From: Pleionea mediterranea
GTDB taxonomy: Bacteria > Pseudomonadota > Gammaproteobacteria > Enterobacterales > Kangiellaceae
Direction: 5' to 3'
DNA: 64,000 nucleotides
Assembly (NCBI RefSeq): GCF_003148745.1
Contig: NZ_QGGU01000002.1
Location: forward strand, 310,001 to 374,000
The notes beneath the pieces are model-generated. The model searched no databases and was not told the DNA's origin. It saw nothing but the letters and a program-made list of their open reading frames with translations. The translations under genes and the position numbers were made by a program. This document shows positions 1 to 9,231 of this stretch, piece after piece (within the stretch, counting starts at the first letter, position 1; each line of letters begins with the position of its first letter).

Positions 1-476
1 CTCATTTTAGTTTCGAACGAATATCGATTAAGAAGGCCAGTCAACTGATCTCGCTCTGCCAGACGCTGCAACATATCGTGGCTTTTGCGCAATTCCATTT
101 CATTTTCATGACGTAACTTGGCAAAGTGTAATGCCCGGTTAATATTGTTTGGCGATACTTCATCTTTTAAAATAAAATCTTGTGCGCCGGCCTCAATACA
201 TTGCTCGGCAAGAGTATCGTTCTGTTGACCTGTGACGACTATAATTGCTGTTGCGCCTAAAAACTTGCCTCGTAAATTATTTAACAACTCAAGTCCAGTC
301 ATGTCGGATAACTGAAAGTCGAGTAATACAATATCAAACTGGTTGGTTCGAATGGCTCGAATGGTATCATGACCATTATCAATTTCGACTATATCGGTAG
401 CAACCGGTGAGCGAGTTAACATACGCTTCATGGACAGTCGATCGACTTCGTCATCATCTACTAATAAAATATTCAA
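1..476 (-). CDS. Response regulator with GGDEF domain (partial, C-terminus outside window)
   Basis: Third gene of a minus-strand signalling operon; not closed because the window begins inside it. The translation begins MNILLVDDDEVDRLSMKRML, a receiver domain with an acidic pocket at residues 7-9 and a probable phospho-acceptor aspartate at 53 (VLLDFQLSD). After about residue 130 it runs through a linker into ERDQLTGLLNRYSFE, the typical opening of a GGDEF diguanylate cyclase domain; the GGDEF signature itself lies beyond the edge. It would convert phosphorelay input into c-di-GMP synthesis. The start is TTG: the frame has a stop just upstream and no ATG fits. The gap to the preceding receiver gene is 26 bases, so co-transcription is likely. 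Confidence 0.85.
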   Translation of the reverse strand, partial: MNILLVDDDEVDRLSMKRMLTRSPVATDIVEIDNGHDTIRAIRTNQFDIVLLDFQLSDMTGLELLNNLRGKFLGATAIIVVTGQQNDTLAEQCIEAGAQDFILKDEVSPNNINRALHFAKLRHENEMELRKSHDMLQRLAERDQLTGLLNRYSFETKM

Positions 477-502
477 TGGTGTCTACTCATTGTTAATCCT
501 TC

Positions 503-943
503 TTATTGATCCTTTGGTGCCGCTGGTATTTCAATAAGGCGCCAGTAAGTACTAAGCATGTCGAGTACTTGTTCAAACGACTCGGTCATTTCATCTTTAA
601 TAATATAGCCCGCAACATTTTTTTGATAAGCGGCACAAATATCTTCATCAGACTTTGAGGTAGTGAGCACAAACACAATACTACTGCGTAAGGTTTTGTC
701 GCTTCGTAAAAACTCCAGCACTTCCAATCCAGACTTTTTTGGTAAATTTAAATCGAGTAAAATAATGCGTGGGTAGGGTACTTCATCGTTTTGCAACATG
801 CTGATAGCTTTCAGGCCATCTTTCGCCCGGTATACAGGGTTAGCAATGCGTAACTTTTTTAACGCTCGCTGAATTGACTCGGCGTCGACATCGTCATCTT
901 CGACTAATAAAATAGATACTTGTTGATAATTTTTGCTTTGCAT
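503..943 (-). CDS. Single-domain response regulator, Rcp1-like
   Basis: 146 residues, a stand-alone CheY-like receiver without an output domain. Acidic residues 16-18 (VEDDDVD), the acceptor aspartate at 64 (ILLDLNLPKKSG), a threonine in VLTTSKSDED and the lysine in YIIKDE are all in place. The extended loop between strand and helix and the DxNLPKKxG pattern resemble Rcp1-type regulators that pair with phytochrome-like kinases. It lies between the kinase gene (13 bases upstream) and the receiver-GGDEF gene, so it is probably an intermediate or competing phosphate acceptor for the same kinase. The partner assignment is inferred from position only. Confidence 0.9.
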   Translation of the reverse strand: MQSKNYQQVSILLVEDDDVDAESIQRALKKLRIANPVYRAKDGLKAISMLQNDEVPYPRIILLDLNLPKKSGLEVLEFLRSDKTLRSSIVFVLTTSKSDEDICAAYQKNVAGYIIKDEMTESFEQVLDMLSTYWRLIEIPAAPKDQ

Positions 944-956
944 AGTTATTTAATAA

Positions 957-2150
957 TTACTGTGTTGTATTCAAAGAAAATACTTGGCGCACAAGGGTTT
1001 CTTTTGGCCATTGAAAAGAAAACGACATGCCTTTACCTAAATCGGAATTAATATTAATGTTGCCACCAAATCGAGTAATGATTTTTTTGATCATGGCCAA
1101 ACCCATGCCACTGCCTTCCACTTGGTCGCGCGGTTTAAGGGTTTTAAATAACGCCAGTATTTTTTCATGATAATCAGGGGCAACTCCTGGGCCATCATCG
1201 GAAACGGTAAATAAATAGTAGTTGTCCTGCTCTTCAACTTTTACATCTATCACACCCTGATCTTTATCGTGGTGTTTAATGGCATTATCAAATAAATTGC
1301 GGAATACTGTTGTTAGCGGCGTTTTAAGTGTTAGTACGGTTGGTAGAGGATCGCTTAGACTTAATTTAAAGTTTGGCTTTGAATTAACCAGTTCAAATAA
1401 ATCTTGTGTCAGATGATTACAGTCAACAATTTCAATACTTTCTTCGATATCATTTTCAATGTTATCGACTCTTGAATATTCAAGTAAGTCATCGAGTAAT
1501 TTGTTCATTCGATTAATACGGGTATCCACTAGCTTCATATGTTGCTGAACGCTTTCCGGTAAGTCTATCTGGGCGTTTTCCAAGTCTTCTTTAATAAATG
1601 TGTTTAATTGCCGAATACCGCGTAATGGTGACTTTAAATCGTGCGAGGCTACGTAAGCGAATTGAGTCAGCTCCTGATTGCTGCGGATAAGCTCGGTTGA
1701 ATAACGCTCTAATAATTGTTGCTGGGTTTGTAATTCTTTTTCTTTGTTGTTGCGTAGAGCTATTTGATGTTGTAAATCATGTACGGTTGGAATGGCATCC
1801 AGTGCCGGTATTAGTTTATATAAAGCTATTGCCGTTGCGACTGAGACCAGTGCGGTAATGCTTTTTACTGCTCCGCTAAACCAGTAAGCGCCGTTCCAGA
1901 CATTCCATATGGCAATGGCGTGGGTAAAGCCGCAAAGCAAAACAAAGGCAACAAACAGTGCCATAATTTTCGAAAAAAACAGATCTTGTCGCCGCTTTAA
2001 TATGTATAACAGGGTAATAGGGATGCTGGTGTAGGCTAAAAAAATAAGTGAATCAGAGCTGACATGTAGCCATAGCAGTCCCGGTTTCCACATATAACAC
2101 ATGCCATGAGGCATAAAATCACCGAGGAATACCTGCTTCAAAACGTCCAT
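957..2150 (-). CDS. Membrane histidine kinase with ethylene-receptor-like sensor domain
   Basis: 397 residues. The N-terminus carries three predicted membrane segments (about residues 30-50, 60-82, 92-114) matching the ethylene-binding domain of plant ETR1 and cyanobacterial Etr1: Asp33 and Tyr40 in SDSLIFLAYTSIP, and Cys73/His77 in LLCGFTH, the pair that holds copper in ETR1 (Cys65/His69). Asp-to-Cys spacing is 40, as in ETR1. A coiled linker (125-160) leads to a HisKA domain with His170 in YVASHDLKSP and a HATPase domain (NLFDNAIKH, DDGPGV, GSGMGLAM). First gene of the operon with a receiver and a receiver-GGDEF protein. Kinase function is clear; the actual ligand is not known. Confidence 0.9.
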   Translation of the reverse strand: MDVLKQVFLGDFMPHGMCYMWKPGLLWLHVSSDSLIFLAYTSIPITLLYILKRRQDLFFSKIMALFVAFVLLCGFTHAIAIWNVWNGAYWFSGAVKSITALVSVATAIALYKLIPALDAIPTVHDLQHQIALRNNKEKELQTQQQLLERYSTELIRSNQELTQFAYVASHDLKSPLRGIRQLNTFIKEDLENAQIDLPESVQQHMKLVDTRINRMNKLLDDLLEYSRVDNIENDIEESIEIVDCNHLTQDLFELVNSKPNFKLSLSDPLPTVLTLKTPLTTVFRNLFDNAIKHHDKDQGVIDVKVEEQDNYYLFTVSDDGPGVAPDYHEKILALFKTLKPRDQVEGSGMGLAMIKKIITRFGGNININSDLGKGMSFSFQWPKETLVRQVFSLNTTQ

Positions 2151-2259
2151 TTATTACTGCTTCACATAGATTAATACTTATACAGGTATAGCACAGAATT
2201 TTTTAGCGACAAGTGAATTTGAGTAAGGATATATTGATTTTGAGATGTAAAGGGAATGT

Positions 2260-2298
2260 ATTTTACCCACCAGTTCAGGAAGAACTGATGGGTAAAAT
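2260..2298. terminator. Strong hairpin downstream of the astacin-type protease gene
   Basis: Two 17-base arms (2260-2276 and 2282-2298) pair with a single C/A mismatch around a five-base loop (AGGAA). It lies 82 bases after the protease stop codon on the minus strand and before the kinase operon. There is no T-run after it on either strand, so it may be a transcript end protector or weak terminator. Confidence 0.45.
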
Positions 2299-2380
2299 GA
2301 ACGGTGGAACTGCTTAGAGTTATTAATATAAAGTCGTTTGAAAGACTTTTAACCTATTGAAACTAAGTGGTTATTGTAAA

Positions 2381-4513
2381 TTACTGCCACTCGATGGTTA
2401 AGTTTGTATTGTTGTACTGACTGTAGCCGTAGAGTGCAATTACCCAGACATCAGAGGCCGGCTGTGAAAATACACAAGCTTCATTATTACCGTTTTTATA
2501 GGGACGACAATCATAGTTGGCACTGTTGGGTTGATAGCCTTTTGCTACATACAAGTCTGCATCGCCCGTACCACCGGCAAGGGTGACGTTTAGGCTGGTC
2601 ATGCCCGCAGGTAAATCCAGCTGGTAGTAGCGCCATTCGCCCGCAGAGCCGCTTAATGCTTCTAATACACTTTTGCCGCCTTTGGGTGGTGTTGACTCGG
2701 TGTATTGCGCGTTTAATGTGACCGCGGAAAAATCACTGTAGCCTTTAATAGATACGAAATATCGACCTGCCTGTGGGCTTTCAAACAAACAACTTTCTGT
2801 GTTGCCATTTTTATAGGGTCGACAATCGTAACTGCTGACTGTTGGCTGAGAGGCAAGTTTTACATAGAGATCGGCATCGCCAGTACCGCCGGACATGTTA
2901 AACGACAATTGGCTGGCGTTTTCTGGCACATCCATATAAAACGATAAGGTATCACCTTGTTGTGCGGTTAAATTGCTTCGGGTATCACCATTGAGCAGCA
3001 GAGCATCGTCTTGTTGGTTTTGCTCAAGTGTTGCCACCAGATCAACGTTTTCGTAAGAACGATCAATAGGCGACAGTGTGATGTACCATCGGCCCTGTTC
3101 GGGATTTTCAATGGTGATGGATTCAATGTTGCCGCTATTGGTTGATGCGTACTCATGTTGACTGATTGAAGGTGAGGTGTTGAATGACACATAAGCGTCC
3201 ATTTCACCGCCTAACAGATTATCGGTCATGCTGGTGTTAAACGTTAATAACGACTGACCCGCAGGCACGTCAATAAAATAAGTGGTAGCCGATTTGCTGC
3301 GTAAGTTTGTGCGCGGCTTGCCGTCAATCAATACATACTGTGCATTGTTGTCACAAGTAAGTTGACTGCCATCTTGCAGAGGGTTGTAGCTGAACAGACC
3401 GGTTAATTCGTTCTGAATAAATAAAATCGCATCACAAGTGTAAGGATCGAGTGGATTACCGGTAGCCGTTAAATTAGTGATTAACGGTGCAAACGACCAG
3501 GACTCATTCAATGATTCAAACTGATTGTTGGAGACATCAAGCGTAACGATTCGCGATGGCAGTTCGGGAAGAGTGGACAGATTTTCATTGGCCACATTTA
3601 AATCCGTTAGGTAACGAAAATGTTGTATGCCTTCCAGTGATGAAATAGTGCCATTGCCGGGGGTTTGAATGCGAGTCACTTGTGCTGCTTCTATCGAATC
3701 AATTTCGCCATCGTTGTTAACGTCAAACTGATCAACTAAATATTGTTTAAAGGCTGCATCCGGGATGGTCAGGTTGACTGCACCATAATAGGTGGCGACT
3801 TCGAGTTGATCACCACCGCTGATGAACTGGTTATGGCCGGCAACACTGGCTTCGGCAAGACCGGCTTGTTTAGGTTGCATGGTCGGCTCACCATTTTTAC
3901 TGTAGGCCGATAATGAGTAATGCATCACCGACATAAAGTCATAGTCCGCAATATTCGAGGTTGTGTGCGTGTAAAAGTTATAACGTTGATCGTCTTTAAT
4001 GTTATCGAACAAAATGGTGATATGGTCATCACGATCACTGCGTTGTTGTTCGTGCCACATGCCAAGGCTATGACCAATTTCGTGCACAATAATGTATTTT
4101 GATGACCAGTTATTCATGGCCAGGGTTTGAGCACCGCCAACCATACCGACAACGGCGTAGTTTCTGTTGTCGTTAATAATCTGAAGATAATTTGACTGAT
4201 CAGTACGCTCTACAAACTGAACGTCAGCAATGCTTTTCCAAACATTAGCCGCATCAATAAAACGTAGTCGATTTTCTTCGGTTACGTCGCTTGCAAAACT
4301 GTAGTAAACAATACCATCGGTCCATTTGTTTTTGCTGGTATCAAATTTGTTGAGAGACTGCTGTTGTGGAATGAGCATGTCACCGAGCTCATAATAAACT
4401 TTACCATTGGACTGAGTGGTAGAGAGTTTACTGAAATCCAGCTCATGTTTGCCGGCATAACTGGTGGACACAAAAAGAACAATAAAAATCGAAAGCAATA
4501 GCCGATACATCAT
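2381..4513 (-). CDS. Secreted astacin-family (M12A) zinc metallopeptidase with EF-hand-like, LRR and PPC domains
   Basis: 710 residues with a signal peptide (1-20, ending TSYA). The catalytic domain holds HEIGHSLGMWHE (144-155), the astacin zinc motif HExxHxxGxxHE, and the Met-turn SVMHY (195-199) whose tyrosine is the fifth zinc ligand in this family. There follow a calcium-binding-type loop (DVNNDGEIDSIEAAQV, about 264-279), a short leucine-rich segment (about 290-340), and three PPC-type beta-sandwich domains; the last two share the pattern LYVK/AKG..NYDCRPYKNGN.E.C. It is probably an exported protease in which the PPC domains bind substrate or are removed on maturation. No operon partner; upstream gap is 466 bases. 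Confidence 0.92.
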   Translation of the reverse strand: MMYRLLLSIFIVLFVSTSYAGKHELDFSKLSTTQSNGKVYYELGDMLIPQQQSLNKFDTSKNKWTDGIVYYSFASDVTEENRLRFIDAANVWKSIADVQFVERTDQSNYLQIINDNRNYAVVGMVGGAQTLAMNNWSSKYIIVHEIGHSLGMWHEQQRSDRDDHITILFDNIKDDQRYNFYTHTTSNIADYDFMSVMHYSLSAYSKNGEPTMQPKQAGLAEASVAGHNQFISGGDQLEVATYYGAVNLTIPDAAFKQYLVDQFDVNNDGEIDSIEAAQVTRIQTPGNGTISSLEGIQHFRYLTDLNVANENLSTLPELPSRIVTLDVSNNQFESLNESWSFAPLITNLTATGNPLDPYTCDAILFIQNELTGLFSYNPLQDGSQLTCDNNAQYVLIDGKPRTNLRSKSATTYFIDVPAGQSLLTFNTSMTDNLLGGEMDAYVSFNTSPSISQHEYASTNSGNIESITIENPEQGRWYITLSPIDRSYENVDLVATLEQNQQDDALLLNGDTRSNLTAQQGDTLSFYMDVPENASQLSFNMSGGTGDADLYVKLASQPTVSSYDCRPYKNGNTESCLFESPQAGRYFVSIKGYSDFSAVTLNAQYTESTPPKGGKSVLEALSGSAGEWRYYQLDLPAGMTSLNVTLAGGTGDADLYVAKGYQPNSANYDCRPYKNGNNEACVFSQPASDVWVIALYGYSQYNNTNLTIEWQ

Positions 4514-4979
4514 TATATTTCCTTTTAAAAGTGATTAAATAACAGACTGGCTTAACGAAAAAATCAAGAGAACTTTAAGTGAGTTTTATGACAGTTCCGT
4601 TGTACCTGTGTATCAGTTCAATGACACACGTCCATCTTATTGAGCGCGGCGATTATGGTAAGCATCAATGATGTGCGCAATCGAAATAAACTTATGACAG
4701 CAATTAGAAAAACTAATGTTAATGCTTTGATTCTTTATTACACAAAATTTATAAACACGCTCTAATCATAAAGTATGATTTATGTGCAAATAAAATTAAG
4801 GTGGGGATTAATTGATGGATTATCATTCAAAATAAACAAGGTGAGTGACTATAACAATTTGGGTTTAAAGTATTGCCTGAAATTTAATTATCGTTTTTTA
4901 TTAATGCAAATCCACAGCGGCTAAACTGTGGATTTGCAAACGCATCTTTTTTGTTTATAAATCAAACAATGATTCGGCG
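4514..4979. other. Intergenic region, no gene seen
   Basis: AT-rich spacer between two minus-strand genes. The only clear structure is a perfect 12-bp inverted repeat at 4906-4937 listed separately. No convincing reading frame, tRNA or riboswitch was found; the upstream part should hold the promoter of the astacin-type protease gene. Confidence 0.5.
4906..4937. terminator. Perfect 12-bp inverted repeat, probable terminator
   Basis: GCAAATCCACAG and CTGTGGATTTGC flank an eight-base loop, 43 bases after the stop codon of the 725-residue minus-strand protein. On the minus strand the following bases are A-rich rather than T-rich, so it is not a classical intrinsic terminator; position still argues for a 3' end structure. 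Confidence 0.45.
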
Positions 4980-7157
4980 TTAACTTTCTGTTTCTGTCTC
5001 TGCCAAGGCAAATGCGATTAGATTGCCTGAGTGAATACCAAGACGTTCGCGGCCATTGGTTGCTTTTCCATACACATTTAAATGCGCAGCAAAGGCAGCA
5101 TTAACACACTCTCCAACTAAATCACTAACGGCAAAGTGTCGTTGATAATAGTTTGAAGACTGAGAGTAATTACCGGTTGGTGTTGGTGCTATTGGTGAGG
5201 CGGTTTCAACGTAGGGCGACAAAGTGCTGGCACTTGCAAGATGAATCGAGCCACGTTTTACACCAAATCGAAATACCGCATGATCGTTAGGATGCGAAGC
5301 GTGGTATCGAATGCGAACATTATCGCCTGCGTCATAACGTAAAAATCCACATTCATCACTGGCGGCAACGCCATCGATGTCCGGTTGCGGTAAACTTGAA
5401 GCGACATGATTATTGTCCACATGAACCTTCATAATAAAGTTACCGTCAATGACTTCATCTGCATTGGTATATCGCACCGTTGATGACGCTGGATCTTGCA
5501 ATAAAAACCGGAAACTGTCGCTACCTTCGGGCACATGATTGCCGGATTCATCAAATACTTCAATTTTTACTTCAAACACACCACTGGTGTCATCCGGATT
5601 GGTTGATGAAATAGCTGGTGCAATGGCTTCGGTATTCCAGATTGCCGCTGCTTCACCAAGATTGCCCCGCAACCACTCGCGGGCAACAACAGAATCCGGA
5701 TCGTCAGCATTTACTGGCGGAGAAACCGGTTTGAATTCATAAAGTGCTGATTGTGCACCAACGGTTTGCGGCCCTACCAGATAACTTTCGTAAGTTGGAA
5801 GACTGCCATCGTCGTATTCCATTCGATAGGCTCGTGCTAAAGGTGTCTGGATTGGTGTCCACTCACTGTCGCCCTGGCGGCGAAATGAGTAACGATAATA
5901 TTTAACACCACTGTTTGGAATAAAATAAGAGTCGTCCTGACGAAACACCAGCCGTCCACCAAATGGCGCATTATTGATATCACCCAGTGTATCGTGGTAA
6001 TCGAGCATACCATCGGTTCGTACCCAACCTCGTGGTGCGCTACTGCCCGTATTTCCGTAGATGGGAGCATGGCCTATTGAATGTGGCAACACAAACAACA
6101 CAACGCCTTCCGGAATATCGTAATCGGGTTGTTCGCAACCTTCGGCGTCTGGTGCGTTAATGGTGAGCAGATCACCACACTGATAATTCCAATGAGTATT
6201 ACAGGCCACACTGGGTTTATAAATGGTTTGCCAGCCAGATTCCTGCAATTGCTCTGCCCAAATATAAATGTCGGGTTTATCGTCGCAATCGTAAGCAATA
6301 ATTGCCGAAAAATACCCTTGGTCGTCGGTTTCAACCGTTGTTAAACAATCTTTGCGAAAGAAATACCAGAGGTAATTCAGACGACATAAAAATAATTTTA
6401 GAAGATCGGAGCGATCAAGCAGTTGTTGCCGGATCATTGCTGCAGAATGGGCCTGCTGAAGTTGAATAACAGGCTGGCTGATCGAATGGTTTGTTAATGA
6501 CAAATTACTGCTGAATGAATTGGTATTTACCCTGCTTAAGTTTGCAGCCCTTGCAAAAGAAGGTGTAGGGATCGGAGGCTCCGGAATGGGCGGATCTGGA
6601 ATAGGATCGGGAATATCTGGATCAATAGGTGTTGGCGGATTTTTTAGCAGGTCGATTAAGTCGTCTCGTAATCGAAAGACAATGTCATCCGGCAGGGTAG
6701 GAATAATAAAGCGAAATTTGTCGACCTCACAAATGTGTACCCGTGCATTACACACTGGCAGTTCTATGTTTTGATCGTCCGGAGTGGTTTTTTGGGTAAC
6801 CAGCTTTCCTCTAACCAGACAAAAGCACCATATGGGAATAATATAATCCGGGATACTAATGGTAATGGCCTTACGATTTTTTAATGCGGTTAACCGGTTA
6901 ACGTAACCGTTGTTACGGGTAATCTGTTTCAGCGATAATGACTGACCCGACTGGTTTGCTTTTGGCGCTATGGCCAGTTTGAGTTGTTGGCCATTATATT
7001 GCTCCGGCAACTCAAAGTTAACTTTGTTGTTACTTACTTCCGCTGTTGCGACTGGCTTTTCCGAAGCCGAAAATAAGTGGGCGGACAATTCTGGCAATTC
7101 TTTATCGCCACAAATATCCAGTTGAATGCTTAATTTAAATGAAGATTTACTTTTCAT
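4980..7157 (-). CDS. Large protein of unknown function with proline-rich linker
   Basis: 725 residues from the ATG at 7157, chosen because AAGGAG sits seven bases before it; an in-frame ATG 18 codons further up lacks this. No signal peptide is visible. The N-terminal 100 residues look like a small beta-sandwich (HLFSASEKPVATAEVSNN). A region with several cysteines (about 110-165) is followed by a proline-rich stretch of PDPxPxPP units at about residues 173-200. The middle has a 'TTVETDDQGYFSAIIAYDCD' segment like the carboxypeptidase regulatory fold, and the C-terminal half is beta-rich with no known catalytic motif. Family not recognised. Its neighbours are secreted or surface proteins, which hints at a surface or export role without proving it. 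Confidence 0.7.
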   Translation of the reverse strand: MKSKSSFKLSIQLDICGDKELPELSAHLFSASEKPVATAEVSNNKVNFELPEQYNGQQLKLAIAPKANQSGQSLSLKQITRNNGYVNRLTALKNRKAITISIPDYIIPIWCFCLVRGKLVTQKTTPDDQNIELPVCNARVHICEVDKFRFIIPTLPDDIVFRLRDDLIDLLKNPPTPIDPDIPDPIPDPPIPEPPIPTPSFARAANLSRVNTNSFSSNLSLTNHSISQPVIQLQQAHSAAMIRQQLLDRSDLLKLFLCRLNYLWYFFRKDCLTTVETDDQGYFSAIIAYDCDDKPDIYIWAEQLQESGWQTIYKPSVACNTHWNYQCGDLLTINAPDAEGCEQPDYDIPEGVVLFVLPHSIGHAPIYGNTGSSAPRGWVRTDGMLDYHDTLGDINNAPFGGRLVFRQDDSYFIPNSGVKYYRYSFRRQGDSEWTPIQTPLARAYRMEYDDGSLPTYESYLVGPQTVGAQSALYEFKPVSPPVNADDPDSVVAREWLRGNLGEAAAIWNTEAIAPAISSTNPDDTSGVFEVKIEVFDESGNHVPEGSDSFRFLLQDPASSTVRYTNADEVIDGNFIMKVHVDNNHVASSLPQPDIDGVAASDECGFLRYDAGDNVRIRYHASHPNDHAVFRFGVKRGSIHLASASTLSPYVETASPIAPTPTGNYSQSSNYYQRHFAVSDLVGECVNAAFAAHLNVYGKATNGRERLGIHSGNLIAFALAETETES

Positions 7158-7562
7158 AACAACTCCTTGTAGTGATCGTGATTGACGTGAGAAAAATTTA
7201 AGCGTTATCACGTCATGTTGCTGGCAGAATACGCCATAACATCAAAGACGTTATGTGAACACATAACGACAGCATCCTTTCTATATCGCTTATTCCTTAA
7301 GCGTTATAAGCTTGTCAAAACGCTTTGAGATAATCTATTCGGAAAATCTTACTGTATTGTAAGCAATATCTTAATTTTTCCTGTGAGCAGGCTTATGTTC
7401 GAACATTCAAACAGGGGGCAGGCAATGATTAGTAAAAAGCTAGGTTAAAAGGAATTACGATAAAGCAAAGGAAGTAAGTGAAAAATTATCATTTGTTTTT
7501 TGCTAATATTGGTTTTTTAATTTATACGCGGATCATTATCCGCGTATTTATCTTGAGGTGGA
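7158..7562. other. Intergenic region with a 10-bp inverted repeat
   Basis: Holds the ribosome-binding site and presumed promoter of the 725-residue gene. A perfect 10-bp inverted repeat (ATACGCGGAT / ATCCGCGTAT, loop CATT) lies at 7524-7547, 16 bases after the stop of the hydrolase gene; it has no T-run on the minus strand, so a terminator role is uncertain. No other coding or RNA gene is apparent. Confidence 0.45.
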
Positions 7563-8660
7563 TTATTGATCCTTTTTTATAGAAAGATAAGCCTGCTTAT
7601 AAAAGTCTTCAATAAAATGATTGTAGGCTCGTTTGGCCAACTCATCCTTTGAAGCGAGCGATTGTTTAAACTCATCCTTATTAATGGAAGACATAAACTG
7701 TTCCAAAGTCATTTTATTGTTAACCGCATGGCTGGCTTGTTGTAATGTTTTTGTAAGAAGAGTGATGATTTTTTCGAGCTGCTGTTTGCCCTGATGAATA
7801 CTGCCATGGCCGGGTATAACACGCTCAAAATCCAGTGCTTTTATTTTATTTAAAGTAGCTAACCAGCTTTCTGGATAACCATGACCGGCAAAGGGAATTT
7901 CATCGAACAGATCACCGGCGATTAAAATTTTATCATCGGGCAAGAAAACAATGGTATCGCCTTCGGTATGCGCTGTACCAAAATTAAATAATTCTATACG
8001 TCGATCCGGTGTGGATAAATCAAGATGATTGGTAAAGGTTTTATCGGGCTTGACTAAATTGATGGTTTTAAGCTTTTCAAGTTTAGCTTTCGCCCGTGCA
8101 ATTTTTTCAGCCAAGGTATTATCGTCGTTGTTATCGCTGGCCAGTTTATCTTCAGCGTTTTTAATAGCGGCGGCTAAATTCTCAATGGTTTCGTCAAGTT
8201 GGGGCTGTGTTTTGTCAACAATGGTATTGGTTAGCGATTGATGGCCAACAAATATCTGCTTACCTGCAAAGGCTTGCTGGTACAGTTGATTCGCCATTGT
8301 GTGATCGGAATGCCAGTGCGTATTTATCACATGGGTGACCGGTTTATCGGTGCGTGACTTGATGGCAGCAATGATTTGTTCCGCCGCATTAAGATCACTG
8401 TTGGCATCCACAATAATGACACTCTCCTTATTAATAATAGCGGTTATGTTGGCGTCATTGAATCGCAGTGGATCCGGTTTTATAAAAGCAATAACACCAT
8501 TACCGAGATCATGCGTGGTAAATACCGGGTTAGGCTGAGCCGTTTGTGTTTCGGTAAATCCTATGGTGTGAGATAGCAAGGTTAACGCTAACAACCCTGT
8601 TGTTATGAAACGACTTTTGATAACACCTTGTAATAACAGTTTAAAAGGCAGTGTTTTCAT
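7563..8660 (-). CDS. Exported metallo-beta-lactamase-fold hydrolase
   Basis: 365 residues with an N-terminal hydrophobic export signal (about 18-36). The metal-binding set of the superfamily is intact: HWHSDH at 115-120, His231 in TAHTEGD, Asp250 in LIAGDLF and His285 in VIPGHGS. An unusual charged helical insertion (about residues 155-200, rich in Lys/Glu/Asp) separates the first motif from the rest. A periplasmic hydrolase of B3/quinoprotein-relay-like type is the likely class; the substrate cannot be told from sequence and beta-lactam hydrolysis should not be assumed. Single gene, with a 571-base gap upstream. Confidence 0.85.
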   Translation of the reverse strand: MKTLPFKLLLQGVIKSRFITTGLLALTLLSHTIGFTETQTAQPNPVFTTHDLGNGVIAFIKPDPLRFNDANITAIINKESVIIVDANSDLNAAEQIIAAIKSRTDKPVTHVINTHWHSDHTMANQLYQQAFAGKQIFVGHQSLTNTIVDKTQPQLDETIENLAAAIKNAEDKLASDNNDDNTLAEKIARAKAKLEKLKTINLVKPDKTFTNHLDLSTPDRRIELFNFGTAHTEGDTIVFLPDDKILIAGDLFDEIPFAGHGYPESWLATLNKIKALDFERVIPGHGSIHQGKQQLEKIITLLTKTLQQASHAVNNKMTLEQFMSSINKDEFKQSLASKDELAKRAYNHFIEDFYKQAYLSIKKDQ

Positions 8661-9231
8661 AGTGGCGTAGCTCCCTGGTTAAATAGGCATCGCGATTAAC
8701 GGTTTTTTATAGAGTTCGCTTATATAGCTTTAACAGGTATATGGTCTTTATTGGTTGAATGCAGTGTAAGTCAATAAACCCGCACAAACCATATCAGGTA
8801 ACAGCCGGTTACATATTATTCATTTGAGTTTGTGCAAGCTGAGCCAAAAGCGCTATAGCCCTTATCTGTTGCAGGCTATAGTTAAACTGAAAAAGTTGCC
8901 TGTATATGCTCTAACTCCCTGATATGACTTTGATTTTTCAATATGTAATAATAGCCGACCAAAAATTAGCCTGACGACAATAGTTTAATCAATCGCCCAA
9001 AGAGCTATAAAGCAGGTGTTGAGCGATGTAAGTTAATCAGTGAGGCCATGATTTTTAGAACGGTTTTGTGACTAAGAATGCCGACTCTAAAAGAATGGCT
9101 TTCAATATTACTGCCATTACAAATCAGGGAATATTTAGATTATTGTCTTCAGACTATTTGCATAGGTCCATCAGAAAAAATAAAGACAACAGATGGATCA
9201 GAGTTTTAACAGGATTAAAGAGGTGCATTGA
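8661..9231. other. Intergenic region between divergent genes
   Basis: Separates the hydrolase (minus) from nhaC (plus), so it must carry both promoters. An 8-bp inverted repeat CTATAGCC...GGCTATAG (8853-8881, 13-base loop) is the only structure noticed. A ribosome-binding GAGG precedes the nhaC ATG. No reading frame or recognised riboswitch. Confidence 0.45.

Noticed and set aside
6520-6774. Gly/Ser-rich plus-strand frame
   Set aside because: Complement of the PDPxPxPP hinge of the 725-residue protein.
8853-8881. Inverted repeat upstream of nhaC considered as a riboswitch
   Set aside because: Only one 8-bp stem and no match to any recognised riboswitch core.
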